Source: an uncultured Gemmatimonadota bacterium (GTDB lineage: Bacteria; Gemmatimonadota; Gemmatimonadetes; Gemmatimonadales; Gemmatimonadaceae). Taken from it: a stretch of DNA of 10,300 bases. How positions within the stretch are numbered: the stretch's first letter is position 1; the number at the start of each line of letters is the position of its first letter. Of this stretch, positions 1 to 6,690 are shown in pieces. The stretch lies in assembly GCA_946479895.1 (NCBI GenBank), contig CAMLHT010000127.1:1-10300 (forward strand), read 5' to 3'. A program made the position numbers and the translations under genes. The notes beneath the pieces were generated by a model. The model saw nothing but the letters and a program-made list of their open reading frames with translations, was not told the origin of the DNA and searched no databases.

Positions 1-1142
1 GCGCTGTCGGGATCCGCGTAGGGATGCTCGAAGAGCCCGAGCTGGAACTTCGCCCGCAGCACCCTGCTCACCGCCGCGTCGATCACCGAGTCGGCGATCG
101 TTCCGCTCCGGAACGCGGCGAGGTACGAGCGGTGCTGGGGCCACGACGACTGGAAGATCACGTCGAGGCCGGCGTCGAGCGCGTGCTTCGTCGCGGTGGC
201 GGTGCTCGCCTCGGTGTGGTGCAGGACCGTGGCGCCGCCGGTGGCGGCCTGGTCGGAGATGACGAACCCGGGGAACGCCCACTCCCGCCGGAGGACGCCA
301 TCGAGCAGCCACGCGTTCTGCGTGGCCGGTGACCCGTCTACCGAGTTGTACGCGGTCATCACCGACCGCGCCCCGCCCTCGCGAATGGCGGCGACGAAGG
401 GCGGGAAGTGGATCTCCTCGAGAACGCGCCGGCTCACCTCGATCGGGTAGCTGTCGCGCCCTCCTTCGCCCACGTTGGCCACGAAGTGCTTGGGCGTGGC
501 GACGATCCCCGCGCCCTCGATCGCTCGCGCGAAGGCCACCGCCATCCGCGACGAGAGGAACGGATCTTCGCCGAACGTCTCCTCGACCCTGCCCCACCGC
601 GGGTCCGTCGCGATGTTGATCACCGGCGACAGGACGTCACGGATGCCGCGACTCCGCGTCTCGCGCGCGATCGCGCCGGCGACGCGGCCGACCAGCGCGG
701 TGTCCCACGTAGCCGCCATGGCGATGCCGACCGGAAAGACGGTCGCATCCTCCGCCAGCAGGCCATGCGCCGCTTCCTCGAACGGAAGCATCGGGATCCC
801 GAGGCGCGTCTTCTCCACGAAGAAGCGCTGGATGGCGTTGATCTTCTCCGCGTGGTCGCGTGCACGCGTCCCGGCGGGCAGGCGGACCTGGAGACCGAAG
901 ACGCCGTTCCGGTAATCGTGCGTCGAGTCGTCGAGGTCGCCGGGGATCATGAAGAGCTGCCAGAACTTCTCGTCCAGCGTCATTCGGCCAAGCAGGTCGC
1001 GGACTCGCTCGTCGATCCCGGCGCTCGAGTCGCGATAGCGCGCGGATGCCGGGACCTGGCCGGCCTGCGCGCCGACGCGGCCCGCACCGACGAGCAGCAG
1101 CGCGGCCGTCGTCAGCGCACGGCACGGGCTGATGCGCATCAT
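1..1142 (-). CDS. Glycoside hydrolase family 3 (beta-glucosidase type), secreted, 3' end cut by window edge
   Basis: This is a GH3 N-terminal (beta/alpha)8 catalytic domain; the family hydrolyses beta-linked glucosides or xylosides by a retaining mechanism. 380 complete codons are visible with no stop before the left edge, so the C-terminal part is missing. Residues 1-26 look like a signal peptide (hydrophobic TTAALLLVGAG, then VGAQA). Family motifs follow in order: DPRWGRVEETFGEDP (about 180-194), KHFVAN (218-223, the substrate-binding Lys-His pair), MTAYNSVDG (262-270) and GFVISDQ (292-298). In the last, Asp297 (positions 252-254) fits the catalytic nucleophile. The usual Trp after that Asp is replaced by Gln. 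The start at 1142 makes an ATGA overlap with the upstream gene's stop; a second Met follows directly at 1139. No strong ribosome binding site is seen, so translation is probably coupled. Family assignment is firm; the exact substrate is unknown. Confidence 0.93.
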   Translation of the reverse strand, partial: MMRISPCRALTTAALLLVGAGRVGAQAGQVPASARYRDSSAGIDERVRDLLGRMTLDEKFWQLFMIPGDLDDSTHDYRNGVFGLQVRLPAGTRARDHAEKINAIQRFFVEKTRLGIPMLPFEEAAHGLLAEDATVFPVGIAMAATWDTALVGRVAGAIARETRSRGIRDVLSPVINIATDPRWGRVEETFGEDPFLSSRMAVAFARAIEGAGIVATPKHFVANVGEGGRDSYPIEVSRRVLEEIHFPPFVAAIREGGARSVMTAYNSVDGSPATQNAWLLDGVLRREWAFPGFVISDQAATGGATVLHHTEASTATATKHALDAGLDVIFQSSWPQHRSYLAAFRSGTIADSVIDAAVSRVLRAKFQLGLFEHPYADPDS

Positions 1143-2257
1143 GGCGGCAGCTGGCCCGTCCCGACCAGGTCGGCGTAGCGGCGGAGCTGCCCGGCCGCTT
1201 GAAGGCGGACGAAGGTATCGACGAGCTGTGTCATCTGAACTGAATAGAAGCCCCGCACCCCGCTCTCGTGGCCGCCGCGGCACATGAAGCAGCTGCGGAC
1301 GATGACGCTCTTCGCGTCACGCGGCAGCCCGACGACGTTGCGCGCAAACGCCTCGAACGTGCCATCGCGAAAGAGGTACTGCTCGACGTTGGAGGCGTAC
1401 AGCGCCGAGAGCTTCTCGCCGTGCCCGGCCATCCAGAGCGCCACCCCCGCGAAGGCGCGGGCGCCCGCGAAGTCGCCGACGACCGGGATCACGAGATTCC
1501 GATCCTGCAGATCCTTCACCACGCGAAAGGCAGACTCCGTGGCGAGGAAGCTGGCCTGTTTCCCGTCGCGATCGCGCGCGGCCGCGAGCTCCGCGTAGTC
1601 GGGATAGCCCGCCTGCGGCGCGCGCCCGAAGGTGTTGAAGCGGATGCCGGGCCCCTGGGAAATGAACGCGGCGTGAAACCGGCGCAGGGTTGCCAGGTCG
1701 CTCTCGCTCAGCGGCACTCCCGCGGCGCGGGCGCCGGCGACGACGCGCTCGGCGGCCCTCGTGTCCCATGGAGCGCGTGTCACGTGATCGAGCAGCGCGG
1801 CAACGTCGCGGCTGGACCAACCCACCGTATCGGCCGGCGGCGTCTTCCCGAAGAGCAGCGAGAGATATTCCGCCCGGTTGCGCGACAGGGCGAAGATGGA
1901 CTTGAACAGCAGGTGCTCGAGCAGATTGTCGCGGCGAATGTCGACGATGAACGCCGCCCGCGGCCGGATGGCCGCGATGTAGGAGAAGTTCTGGTCGGGC
2001 CCGACACCGACGTACACTCCGCCCGACACGCCGATGCGCCGCAGCGTCGTCAGCGGGTGGAGGTACGCGTCCTCGTTCGAGACCAGGTTGTCGGTGTCGA
2101 AGAACCCCGACGGCCCGGAGAGGCGGGCGACCAGCGCGGCGAATTCGCTCCTTGGCAGCGAGCGCGGCGCCTGCGCGCGGGCCGGCGCGGCCGGCCTGCC
2201 CACGGCGACCGCCAGGGCGAGAATGAGGAAGCGACGCGGGCCGGCAGCGATGCTCAT
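1139..2257 (-). CDS. Secreted conserved protein of unknown function with a nucleotide-binding-like motif (LIC_10091-like)
   Basis: This 372-residue protein is not assigned a function. Residues 1-30 form a classical signal peptide: an Arg-Arg pair, a hydrophobic stretch (LILALAVAVG), then an Ala-rich end (ARAQA). This supports the start at 2257, although the frame stays open upstream to an ATG at 2329. The mature part begins with FFDTDNLVSNED (52-63). It then has GVYVGVGPDQN (80-90) and AAFIVDIRRDN (101-111), a glycine-rich loop followed by a strand ending in Asp that resembles the binding site of Rossmann-like methyltransferases. A Cys-x2-Cys motif (CFMC, 323-326) lies near the C-terminus. 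From memory it resembles an uncharacterised family labelled LIC_10091. It is upstream of, and overlaps by 4 bases, the GH3 gene, so the two are probably co-transcribed. An exported protein with a SAM-type fold would be odd, so the motif may bind something else. Confidence 0.8.
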   Translation of the reverse strand: MSIAAGPRRFLILALAVAVGRPAAPARAQAPRSLPRSEFAALVARLSGPSGFFDTDNLVSNEDAYLHPLTTLRRIGVSGGVYVGVGPDQNFSYIAAIRPRAAFIVDIRRDNLLEHLLFKSIFALSRNRAEYLSLLFGKTPPADTVGWSSRDVAALLDHVTRAPWDTRAAERVVAGARAAGVPLSESDLATLRRFHAAFISQGPGIRFNTFGRAPQAGYPDYAELAAARDRDGKQASFLATESAFRVVKDLQDRNLVIPVVGDFAGARAFAGVALWMAGHGEKLSALYASNVEQYLFRDGTFEAFARNVVGLPRDAKSVIVRSCFMCRGGHESGVRGFYSVQMTQLVDTFVRLQAAGQLRRYADLVGTGQLPP

Positions 2258-2264
2258 CGATGAT

Positions 2265-2293
2265 ATGGTAGCGGCGTCCGGGCGGGGCGTCAG
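2265..2293 (-). promoter_or_regulatory. Possible promoter for the leftward secreted protein/GH3 pair
   Basis: On the minus strand CTGACG (2288-2293) and TACCAT (2265-2270) are separated by exactly 17 bases, a plausible vegetative -35/-10 pair. The -10 box is only 7 bases from the chosen ATG, implying a very short or absent leader, so the match may be chance. The 80-base spacer 2258-2337 must hold the promoters of both divergent transcripts; no convincing box pair was found for the rightward operon. Confidence 0.2.
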
Positions 2294-2337
2294 CACCCGC
2301 TCGTGCTCCTCCCCGGGTCCGTCGTACATTAGCGGGA

Positions 2338-3528
2338 ATGAGCCTCCTGAAGTCGACGCCGCTCCACGCGCGCACCGCGCCGCTCGTGCGCGCCCAGACC
2401 TGGCGACGCTGGGCCGGCCATCAGGTGGCGAGCGCCTACGACCCGTCGCCGGAGCGCGAGTACGCCGCGGTGCGCAATGCCGCGGCGCTCTTGGACGTTT
2501 CTCCCCTCCACAAGTACCTGATCTCCGGCCGCGACGCCGTCCGGCTGCTCGACCGCATGGTCACGCGGGACGTGACGAAGTGCGACGTCGGCCAGGTGAT
2601 GTACACGCCCTGGTGCGACGCCCGCGGCAAGATGATCGACGACGGCACCATCAGCCGGCTCGGCGATCGTGAGTTCCGCCTGACGTGCGCCGAGCCGAAT
2701 CTCCGGTGGCTGTCCATGAACGCGGTGGGGATGCAGGTCTCGATCGAGGACGTCTCTGATTCAATCGCCGCGCTCGCGCTCCAGGGGCCACTCTCACGGC
2801 TGATCCTCGAGCAGCTCACCCCCGACGTCTCCGGCCTGAAGTACTTCCGCTTCGTCACGACGAGCATTCGCGGCACGCCGGTCACCATCTCGCGCACGGG
2901 CTACACCGGAGACCTCGGGTTCGAGATCTGGGTCGAGGCAAGGCGGGCCGTCGCGGTGTGGGATGCGCTCATGGACACCGGCACGGGCTACGGCATCGTC
3001 CCCGCCGGCATCTGGGCCCTCGACATCGCCCGCATCGAGGCGGGGCTGATCATGCTCGACGTGGATTACCACTCGGCTCACCATGCCCTGATCGAAGACC
3101 AGAAGTCGTCGCCATTCGAGCTCGGCCTCGGCTGGACCGTCGCAAAGGAGAAGGGGCCGTACAACGGGCGCGCGGCGCACCGGGGCGAGCGCGAGCGTGG
3201 GTCGGCGTGGAACTTCGTGGGGCTCGAGGTGGACTGGGACACCCTCGAGGCGATCCACGCCGAACGCCACCTGCCGCCGCGACTGCCGTCGGTCGCGTGG
3301 CGCGTCAGCCAGCCGGTCTACCAGGGCAGCATGCAGGTCGGCTACGCGACGAGCGGATGCTGGTCACCGCTGCTCAAGAAGTATCTCGCCCTCGCGCACG
3401 TCCAGGAGCCGCACTATCGCATCGGCAATCGCCTGGAGCTCGAGATCACGGTGGAGCATCGGCGGAAGCGCGCCGACGCGCGCGTCACGAAGCTGCCGTT
3501 CTTCGATCCGCCGAGGAAGAAGGCATGA
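2338..3528 (+). CDS. Stand-alone GcvT-family protein (aminomethyltransferase / folate-dependent demethylase type)
   Basis: GcvT-fold proteins bind tetrahydrofolate and accept a one-carbon unit from a methylated or aminomethyl donor. The 396 residues match the usual full length of about 360-400 for a folate-binding domain plus C-terminal barrel. Visible hallmarks are RGKMIDDG (96-103), whose Asp101/Asp102 fall where GcvT has its catalytic Asp; LALQGP (146-151); GYTGDLGFEIWVE (188-200); and ARIEAGLIMLDVDY (231-244). The active-site acid is kept, unlike in the YgfZ-type repair branch. No glycine-cleavage P, H or L genes are nearby, so a role in glycine cleavage is unlikely. Demethylases of this fold include DmdA, LigM and the domain in dimethylglycine and sarcosine dehydrogenases. 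The start at 2338 is the first ATG, with only a weak AGCGGGA upstream. It is the first gene of a four-gene rightward operon. The substrate is unknown. Confidence 0.88.
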   Translation: MSLLKSTPLHARTAPLVRAQTWRRWAGHQVASAYDPSPEREYAAVRNAAALLDVSPLHKYLISGRDAVRLLDRMVTRDVTKCDVGQVMYTPWCDARGKMIDDGTISRLGDREFRLTCAEPNLRWLSMNAVGMQVSIEDVSDSIAALALQGPLSRLILEQLTPDVSGLKYFRFVTTSIRGTPVTISRTGYTGDLGFEIWVEARRAVAVWDALMDTGTGYGIVPAGIWALDIARIEAGLIMLDVDYHSAHHALIEDQKSSPFELGLGWTVAKEKGPYNGRAAHRGERERGSAWNFVGLEVDWDTLEAIHAERHLPPRLPSVAWRVSQPVYQGSMQVGYATSGCWSPLLKKYLALAHVQEPHYRIGNRLELEITVEHRRKRADARVTKLPFFDPPRKKA

Positions 3529-3539
3529 CCGGACAGGCA

Positions 3540-3565
3540 GATCCCTCGCTGCGCTCAGGATGACA
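3540..3565 (+). repeat. Dispersed REP-like repeat copy carrying the next gene's start codon
   Basis: The stretch contains CCTCGCTGCGCTCAGGATGACA, matching a short GC-rich repeat that recurs between genes in several environmental bacterial genomes (established from memory; its reverse strand translates as the familiar CHPERSEGS). It fills most of the 31-base gap between the GcvT-like stop and the first flavoprotein. The ATG of that flavoprotein (3560-3562) lies within the repeat. A related inverted pair occurs at 7805-7857 in this same window, which supports calling it a repeat. Confidence 0.7.
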
Positions 3566-5155
3566 AAGGCTCGCTACGACGCCATCGTGATCGGCGGCGG
3601 CCATAACGGGCTCGTCGCGGCCGCGTATCTCGCAAAAGCCGGGAAGAAGGTCGTCGTGCTCGAGCGGCGGCCGCTCGTCGGCGGTGCGGCCGTGAGCGAA
3701 GAGGTCTTTCCCGGCTTCCGGTTCTCGGTCTTCTCCTACGTCGTGAGCCTGCTGCGTCCGGAAATCATCCGCGACCTCGAGCTCCCGAGGCACGGGCTCC
3801 AGATCCTCCCGCTCGAGAGCACCGTGACGCCGATGGAGAACGGGGACTACCTCGCGAGCTGGGCGGATCCCGACGAGTCGCGCATGGAGCTCGAGCGCCA
3901 CTCGCGGAAGGATGCGGAGGCGGCGGTGCTGTTCTCGCAGCTCATGCACCACATGGCGATGGCGGTCCGGCCGATCCTCGGCATGGTTCCGCCGGACCCC
4001 GCTTCACTGTCCGTGGCAGATCTTCGCGGCCTGTACAAGCTCGGACGGCACTTCCGGGAGCTCGGCGCCGCGAAGTTCCACGCGCTGCACAAGCTGATGA
4101 CGATGGCCAGCGCGGACTACCTGGACGAGTGGTACGAGTTCGACACCCTCAAGGCGACGAAGTCGGCGAGCGGGATCATCGGCACGATGCTCGGCCCGCG
4201 GTCACCGGGGTCCGCCTACGTGCTGCTCCACCATTACATGGGCGAGATCGACGGCGCCTTCCGCGCGTGGGGGTTCCAGAAGGGAGGCACGGGCGCGATC
4301 TCCGAGAGCATCGCCAGCGCCGCGCGGGCGCACGGGGCCGAGATCCGGATGGGAGCGGCGGTCGCGCGAGTGATCGTGAAGAACGGACGGGCGACCGGCG
4401 TTGCGCTCGAGAATGGCGATGAGGTGCATGCGCCGATCGTCGTCTCGGGGCTCGATCCGCGCCGCACCTTCCTCGACCTCGTCGATCGCGCGGAGATGCC
4501 GGCCGACGTCATCGAAGGGATCGAGCGCTACCGCTTCCGGGGATCGTCGGGCAAGGTGAACCTGGCGCTGTCCGGGTTGCCGGAGTTCACCTGCCTCGCC
4601 GGCGACAGGGAAAAGGCGCTTCGCGCGCTGCGCGGAGCGATCAGCATCAGCCCGACGATGGAATACGTGGAGCGCGCCTATGACGACGCGAAGTACGGCG
4701 ACTTCTCCCGCCAGCCGTACATGGACGTCGTGATCCCCTCGCTGATCGACCCCGGCATGGCGCCTCCGGGGCGGCACGTGATGTCGATCTTCGTGCAGTA
4801 TGCGCCGTACGACGTGAATGGCGGGTGGACGGACGCGAAGCGCGAGGCCTTCGGCGACGCGGTGGTCAATGCCCTCTCGCGCCACGCCCCGAACCTCAGA
4901 AGCCAGATCCTGCATCGCCAGGTGCTGACGCCGGCGGACATCGAGCGCGTCACCGGCCTCTCCGAGGGCAACATCTTCGGCGGCGAGCTCGCGCTGAACC
5001 AGCTCTTCTTTCTCCGCCCGGTCGCGGGGTTCGCGAAATACCGGACGCCCGTTCGCGGCTACTGGCAGTGCGGCTCCGGCACGCATCCGGGTGGCGGAAT
5101 CATGGGAGCGTCGGGCCGCCTCGCGGCGCTCGAGATACTCGGCGCCGGCAGATGA
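3560..5155 (+). CDS. FAD-dependent oxidoreductase, PYROXD2 / phytoene-desaturase-like (paralogue 1)
   Basis: The 531-residue flavoprotein has an N-terminal dinucleotide-binding fold: YDAIVIGGGHNGLVAA (6-21) with the GxGxxG-type turn at 12-17, Glu35 after strand 2 to hold the ribose, and PLVGGAA shortly after, as in CrtI/PYROXD2 proteins. A second FAD contact is GYWQCGSGTHPGGGIMGASG near residues 499-518. The family removes hydride pairs or isomerises double bonds using bound FAD; many members are soluble and uncharacterised. Length matches the family. The start is ATG 3560: the frame is open further upstream, but that part is antisense-like sequence through the GcvT gene and ends with the repeat. 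Only AGG adjoins the ATG, so initiation may depend on coupling to the upstream stop 31 bases away. It overlaps the next gene by ATGA. Function is known only to family level. Confidence 0.88.
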   Translation: MTKARYDAIVIGGGHNGLVAAAYLAKAGKKVVVLERRPLVGGAAVSEEVFPGFRFSVFSYVVSLLRPEIIRDLELPRHGLQILPLESTVTPMENGDYLASWADPDESRMELERHSRKDAEAAVLFSQLMHHMAMAVRPILGMVPPDPASLSVADLRGLYKLGRHFRELGAAKFHALHKLMTMASADYLDEWYEFDTLKATKSASGIIGTMLGPRSPGSAYVLLHHYMGEIDGAFRAWGFQKGGTGAISESIASAARAHGAEIRMGAAVARVIVKNGRATGVALENGDEVHAPIVVSGLDPRRTFLDLVDRAEMPADVIEGIERYRFRGSSGKVNLALSGLPEFTCLAGDREKALRALRGAISISPTMEYVERAYDDAKYGDFSRQPYMDVVIPSLIDPGMAPPGRHVMSIFVQYAPYDVNGGWTDAKREAFGDAVVNALSRHAPNLRSQILHRQVLTPADIERVTGLSEGNIFGGELALNQLFFLRPVAGFAKYRTPVRGYWQCGSGTHPGGGIMGASGRLAALEILGAGR

Positions 5156-6690
5156 AGACGACGCGATGGGACGCCGTCGTCATCGGCGCGGGGGCGAACG
5201 GACTGGTCGCCGCGTCAGCGCTGGCGAATACCGGCCGGCGTGTGCTGGTGGTGGAAAGCGAGGCGATTGCCGGCGGCACCTGGAGGCCAGTGGAGATCGC
5301 CCCGGGCTTCACGTCGCCGCTGGAGCTCGAGGCGGACTGGATCCCGCCGGCGGTGGCGGCCCTGGTTGGTCTCGGGCCGGCCGATTTCGCCAGTCCGCCG
5401 GCGACGTCGGTGCTCCTGGATGACGGGTCGATTCTTCCCTTGCCGCCCGACTCGCAGGCGGGCGCCCTCGCGATCCGGCGCCACTCGCCGCGCGATGCCG
5501 CCCGATGGCCGACGTTCACGGAAATGCTGCGCGAGCTGAGCGGCTTTCTCGAGGTCCTCTACCAGGTGCCGGCGCCGGACATCGACGGACGCGCCGTGGG
5601 AGAGCTGCCCGGCATGCTCTCGCTCGGCCGCTCCTTCCGCGCGCTGGGCCGGGCGAACATCCGCGAGCTCCTGCGCGTCCTGCCGATCTCCGTCCAGGAC
5701 CTGGCGGACGACTGGCTGACCTTCGAGCCACTCAAGGCCGCGGTCGCCGCCGCCGGTGTCCGCGACATCCGGCAGGGCCCGCGCTCGGGTGGCACGTCGT
5801 TCGTGCTGCTGCACTATCTCACCGGCGCGCTCGCGGGATCGCTTCGCGGTCGTCGTCCGCTGCGGGCGGGACCTGGCGCGTTCATCGCCGCGGCCGAAAC
5901 GGCGGCAAGGCTGAAGGGGGTGACGCTCCGGATGGGAATGCGCGTCGTCGCCGTGGAGATCGAGGACGAGCGGGTGACTGGCATCCGACTCGGCAACGGA
6001 GACACGATCCCGGCGACGACCGTCATTTCGACCGCCGACCCATCGAGCACGTTGCTCGGCATGGTGGATCCGGTGTGGCTGGACCCGGAGCTCGTGCACG
6101 CCGTCCGGAACATCAAGTACCGCGGCTCGACGGCCTACGTGTGCTTCGCCCTCGACGGCCCGGTGGAGGCGACGGCGGGCGTGCTGAGCCTCTCGTCGAC
6201 GACGAACGCGATCGAGCGTCCTTTCGACGCGGCAAAGTACAGGGAGGCGTCGCCCATGCCGCACATCGAGGTCTCGGTCCCCGACGGTGGCCGGGTCCTG
6301 GTGGCGCGGGTTCGCTACATCCCCCACACGTTGCGCGAAGGCGCGTGGGACGCGGGCCGCTGCAATGCGCTCGGTGACCTGGTGACCGCGGCGGTCGGAA
6401 GGGCCATCCCGGGCTTCAGCGCTGCCGCGCGATCGCGCATCGTGCTTCCGCCGGATGAGCTCGAGGCGCGCTTCGGCGTGACCAATGGTGCGTTCACGCA
6501 CGGCGAGATCACGCTCGACCAGATTCTCTTCATGCGCCCCGTCGCCGGCTGGGGCAGACACACGACGCCGATCGCCGGCCTCTATCTTGGCGGCGCCGGA
6601 ACGCATCCCGGGCCCGGCATCGCGGGCGGACCAGGCCTGCTCGCGGCGCGACAGGTGATGGCGGACGGAAAGAAGGGGAGGCGCGGATGA
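5152..6690 (+). CDS. FAD-dependent oxidoreductase, PYROXD2 / phytoene-desaturase-like (paralogue 2)
   Basis: This 512-residue paralogue of the preceding gene has the same framework: WDAVVIGAGANGLVAA (6-21), Glu35 at the same position, then IAGGTW, and a C-terminal FAD-binding stretch GLYLGGAGTHPGPGIAGGPG. Aligned landmarks include GPRSGGTSFVLLHY against GPRSPGSAYVLLHH, and FMRPVAGWGRHTTPI against FLRPVAGFAKYRTPV. It differs in the middle: the FQKGGTGAISESI segment of paralogue 1 becomes PLRAGPGAFIAAA, so the substrate pocket probably differs. Start ATG 5152 overlaps the previous stop (ATGA); the upstream in-frame extension is a shadow. The tandem arrangement suggests duplication followed by divergence. 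The pair may form a heteromeric enzyme or catalyse successive steps; this is inference. It overlaps the Rieske gene by ATGA. Confidence 0.87.
   Translation: MKTTRWDAVVIGAGANGLVAASALANTGRRVLVVESEAIAGGTWRPVEIAPGFTSPLELEADWIPPAVAALVGLGPADFASPPATSVLLDDGSILPLPPDSQAGALAIRRHSPRDAARWPTFTEMLRELSGFLEVLYQVPAPDIDGRAVGELPGMLSLGRSFRALGRANIRELLRVLPISVQDLADDWLTFEPLKAAVAAAGVRDIRQGPRSGGTSFVLLHYLTGALAGSLRGRRPLRAGPGAFIAAAETAARLKGVTLRMGMRVVAVEIEDERVTGIRLGNGDTIPATTVISTADPSSTLLGMVDPVWLDPELVHAVRNIKYRGSTAYVCFALDGPVEATAGVLSLSSTTNAIERPFDAAKYREASPMPHIEVSVPDGGRVLVARVRYIPHTLREGAWDAGRCNALGDLVTAAVGRAIPGFSAAARSRIVLPPDELEARFGVTNGAFTHGEITLDQILFMRPVAGWGRHTTPIAGLYLGGAGTHPGPGIAGGPGLLAARQVMADGKKGRRG
6673..6681 (+). promoter_or_regulatory. 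Strong ribosome binding site for the Rieske oxygenase
   Basis: AAGGGGAGG ends 5 bases before the ATG at 6687, close to a perfect Shine-Dalgarno match. It lies inside the end of the preceding flavoprotein gene. It fixes the ATGA-overlapping start in preference to the in-frame Met at residue 19, and it suggests the oxygenase is translated more strongly than its neighbours, whose sites are weak. Confidence 0.65.

Noticed and set aside
1280..1291. Possible haem c site in the secreted protein (CFMC)
   Set aside because: The motif continues Arg-Gly-Gly-His, not the required His directly after the second Cys, so it is not CxxCH.
1268..2263. Plus-strand open frame of about 330 codons opposite the secreted protein
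   Set aside because: Low-complexity Arg/Val/Ala composition and no motifs, while the minus-strand frame has a signal peptide and conserved blocks.
3197..3559. In-frame upstream extension of the first flavoprotein through the GcvT-like gene
   Set aside because: It would overlap the GcvT-like gene by over 300 bases in another frame, its translation is Arg/Ser-rich without family similarity, and the family's FAD motif normally begins a few residues after the start.
4825..5151. In-frame upstream extension of the second flavoprotein
   Set aside because: It is a shadow of the first flavoprotein's C-terminus; the ATGA-overlap start places the FAD motif at the expected distance.
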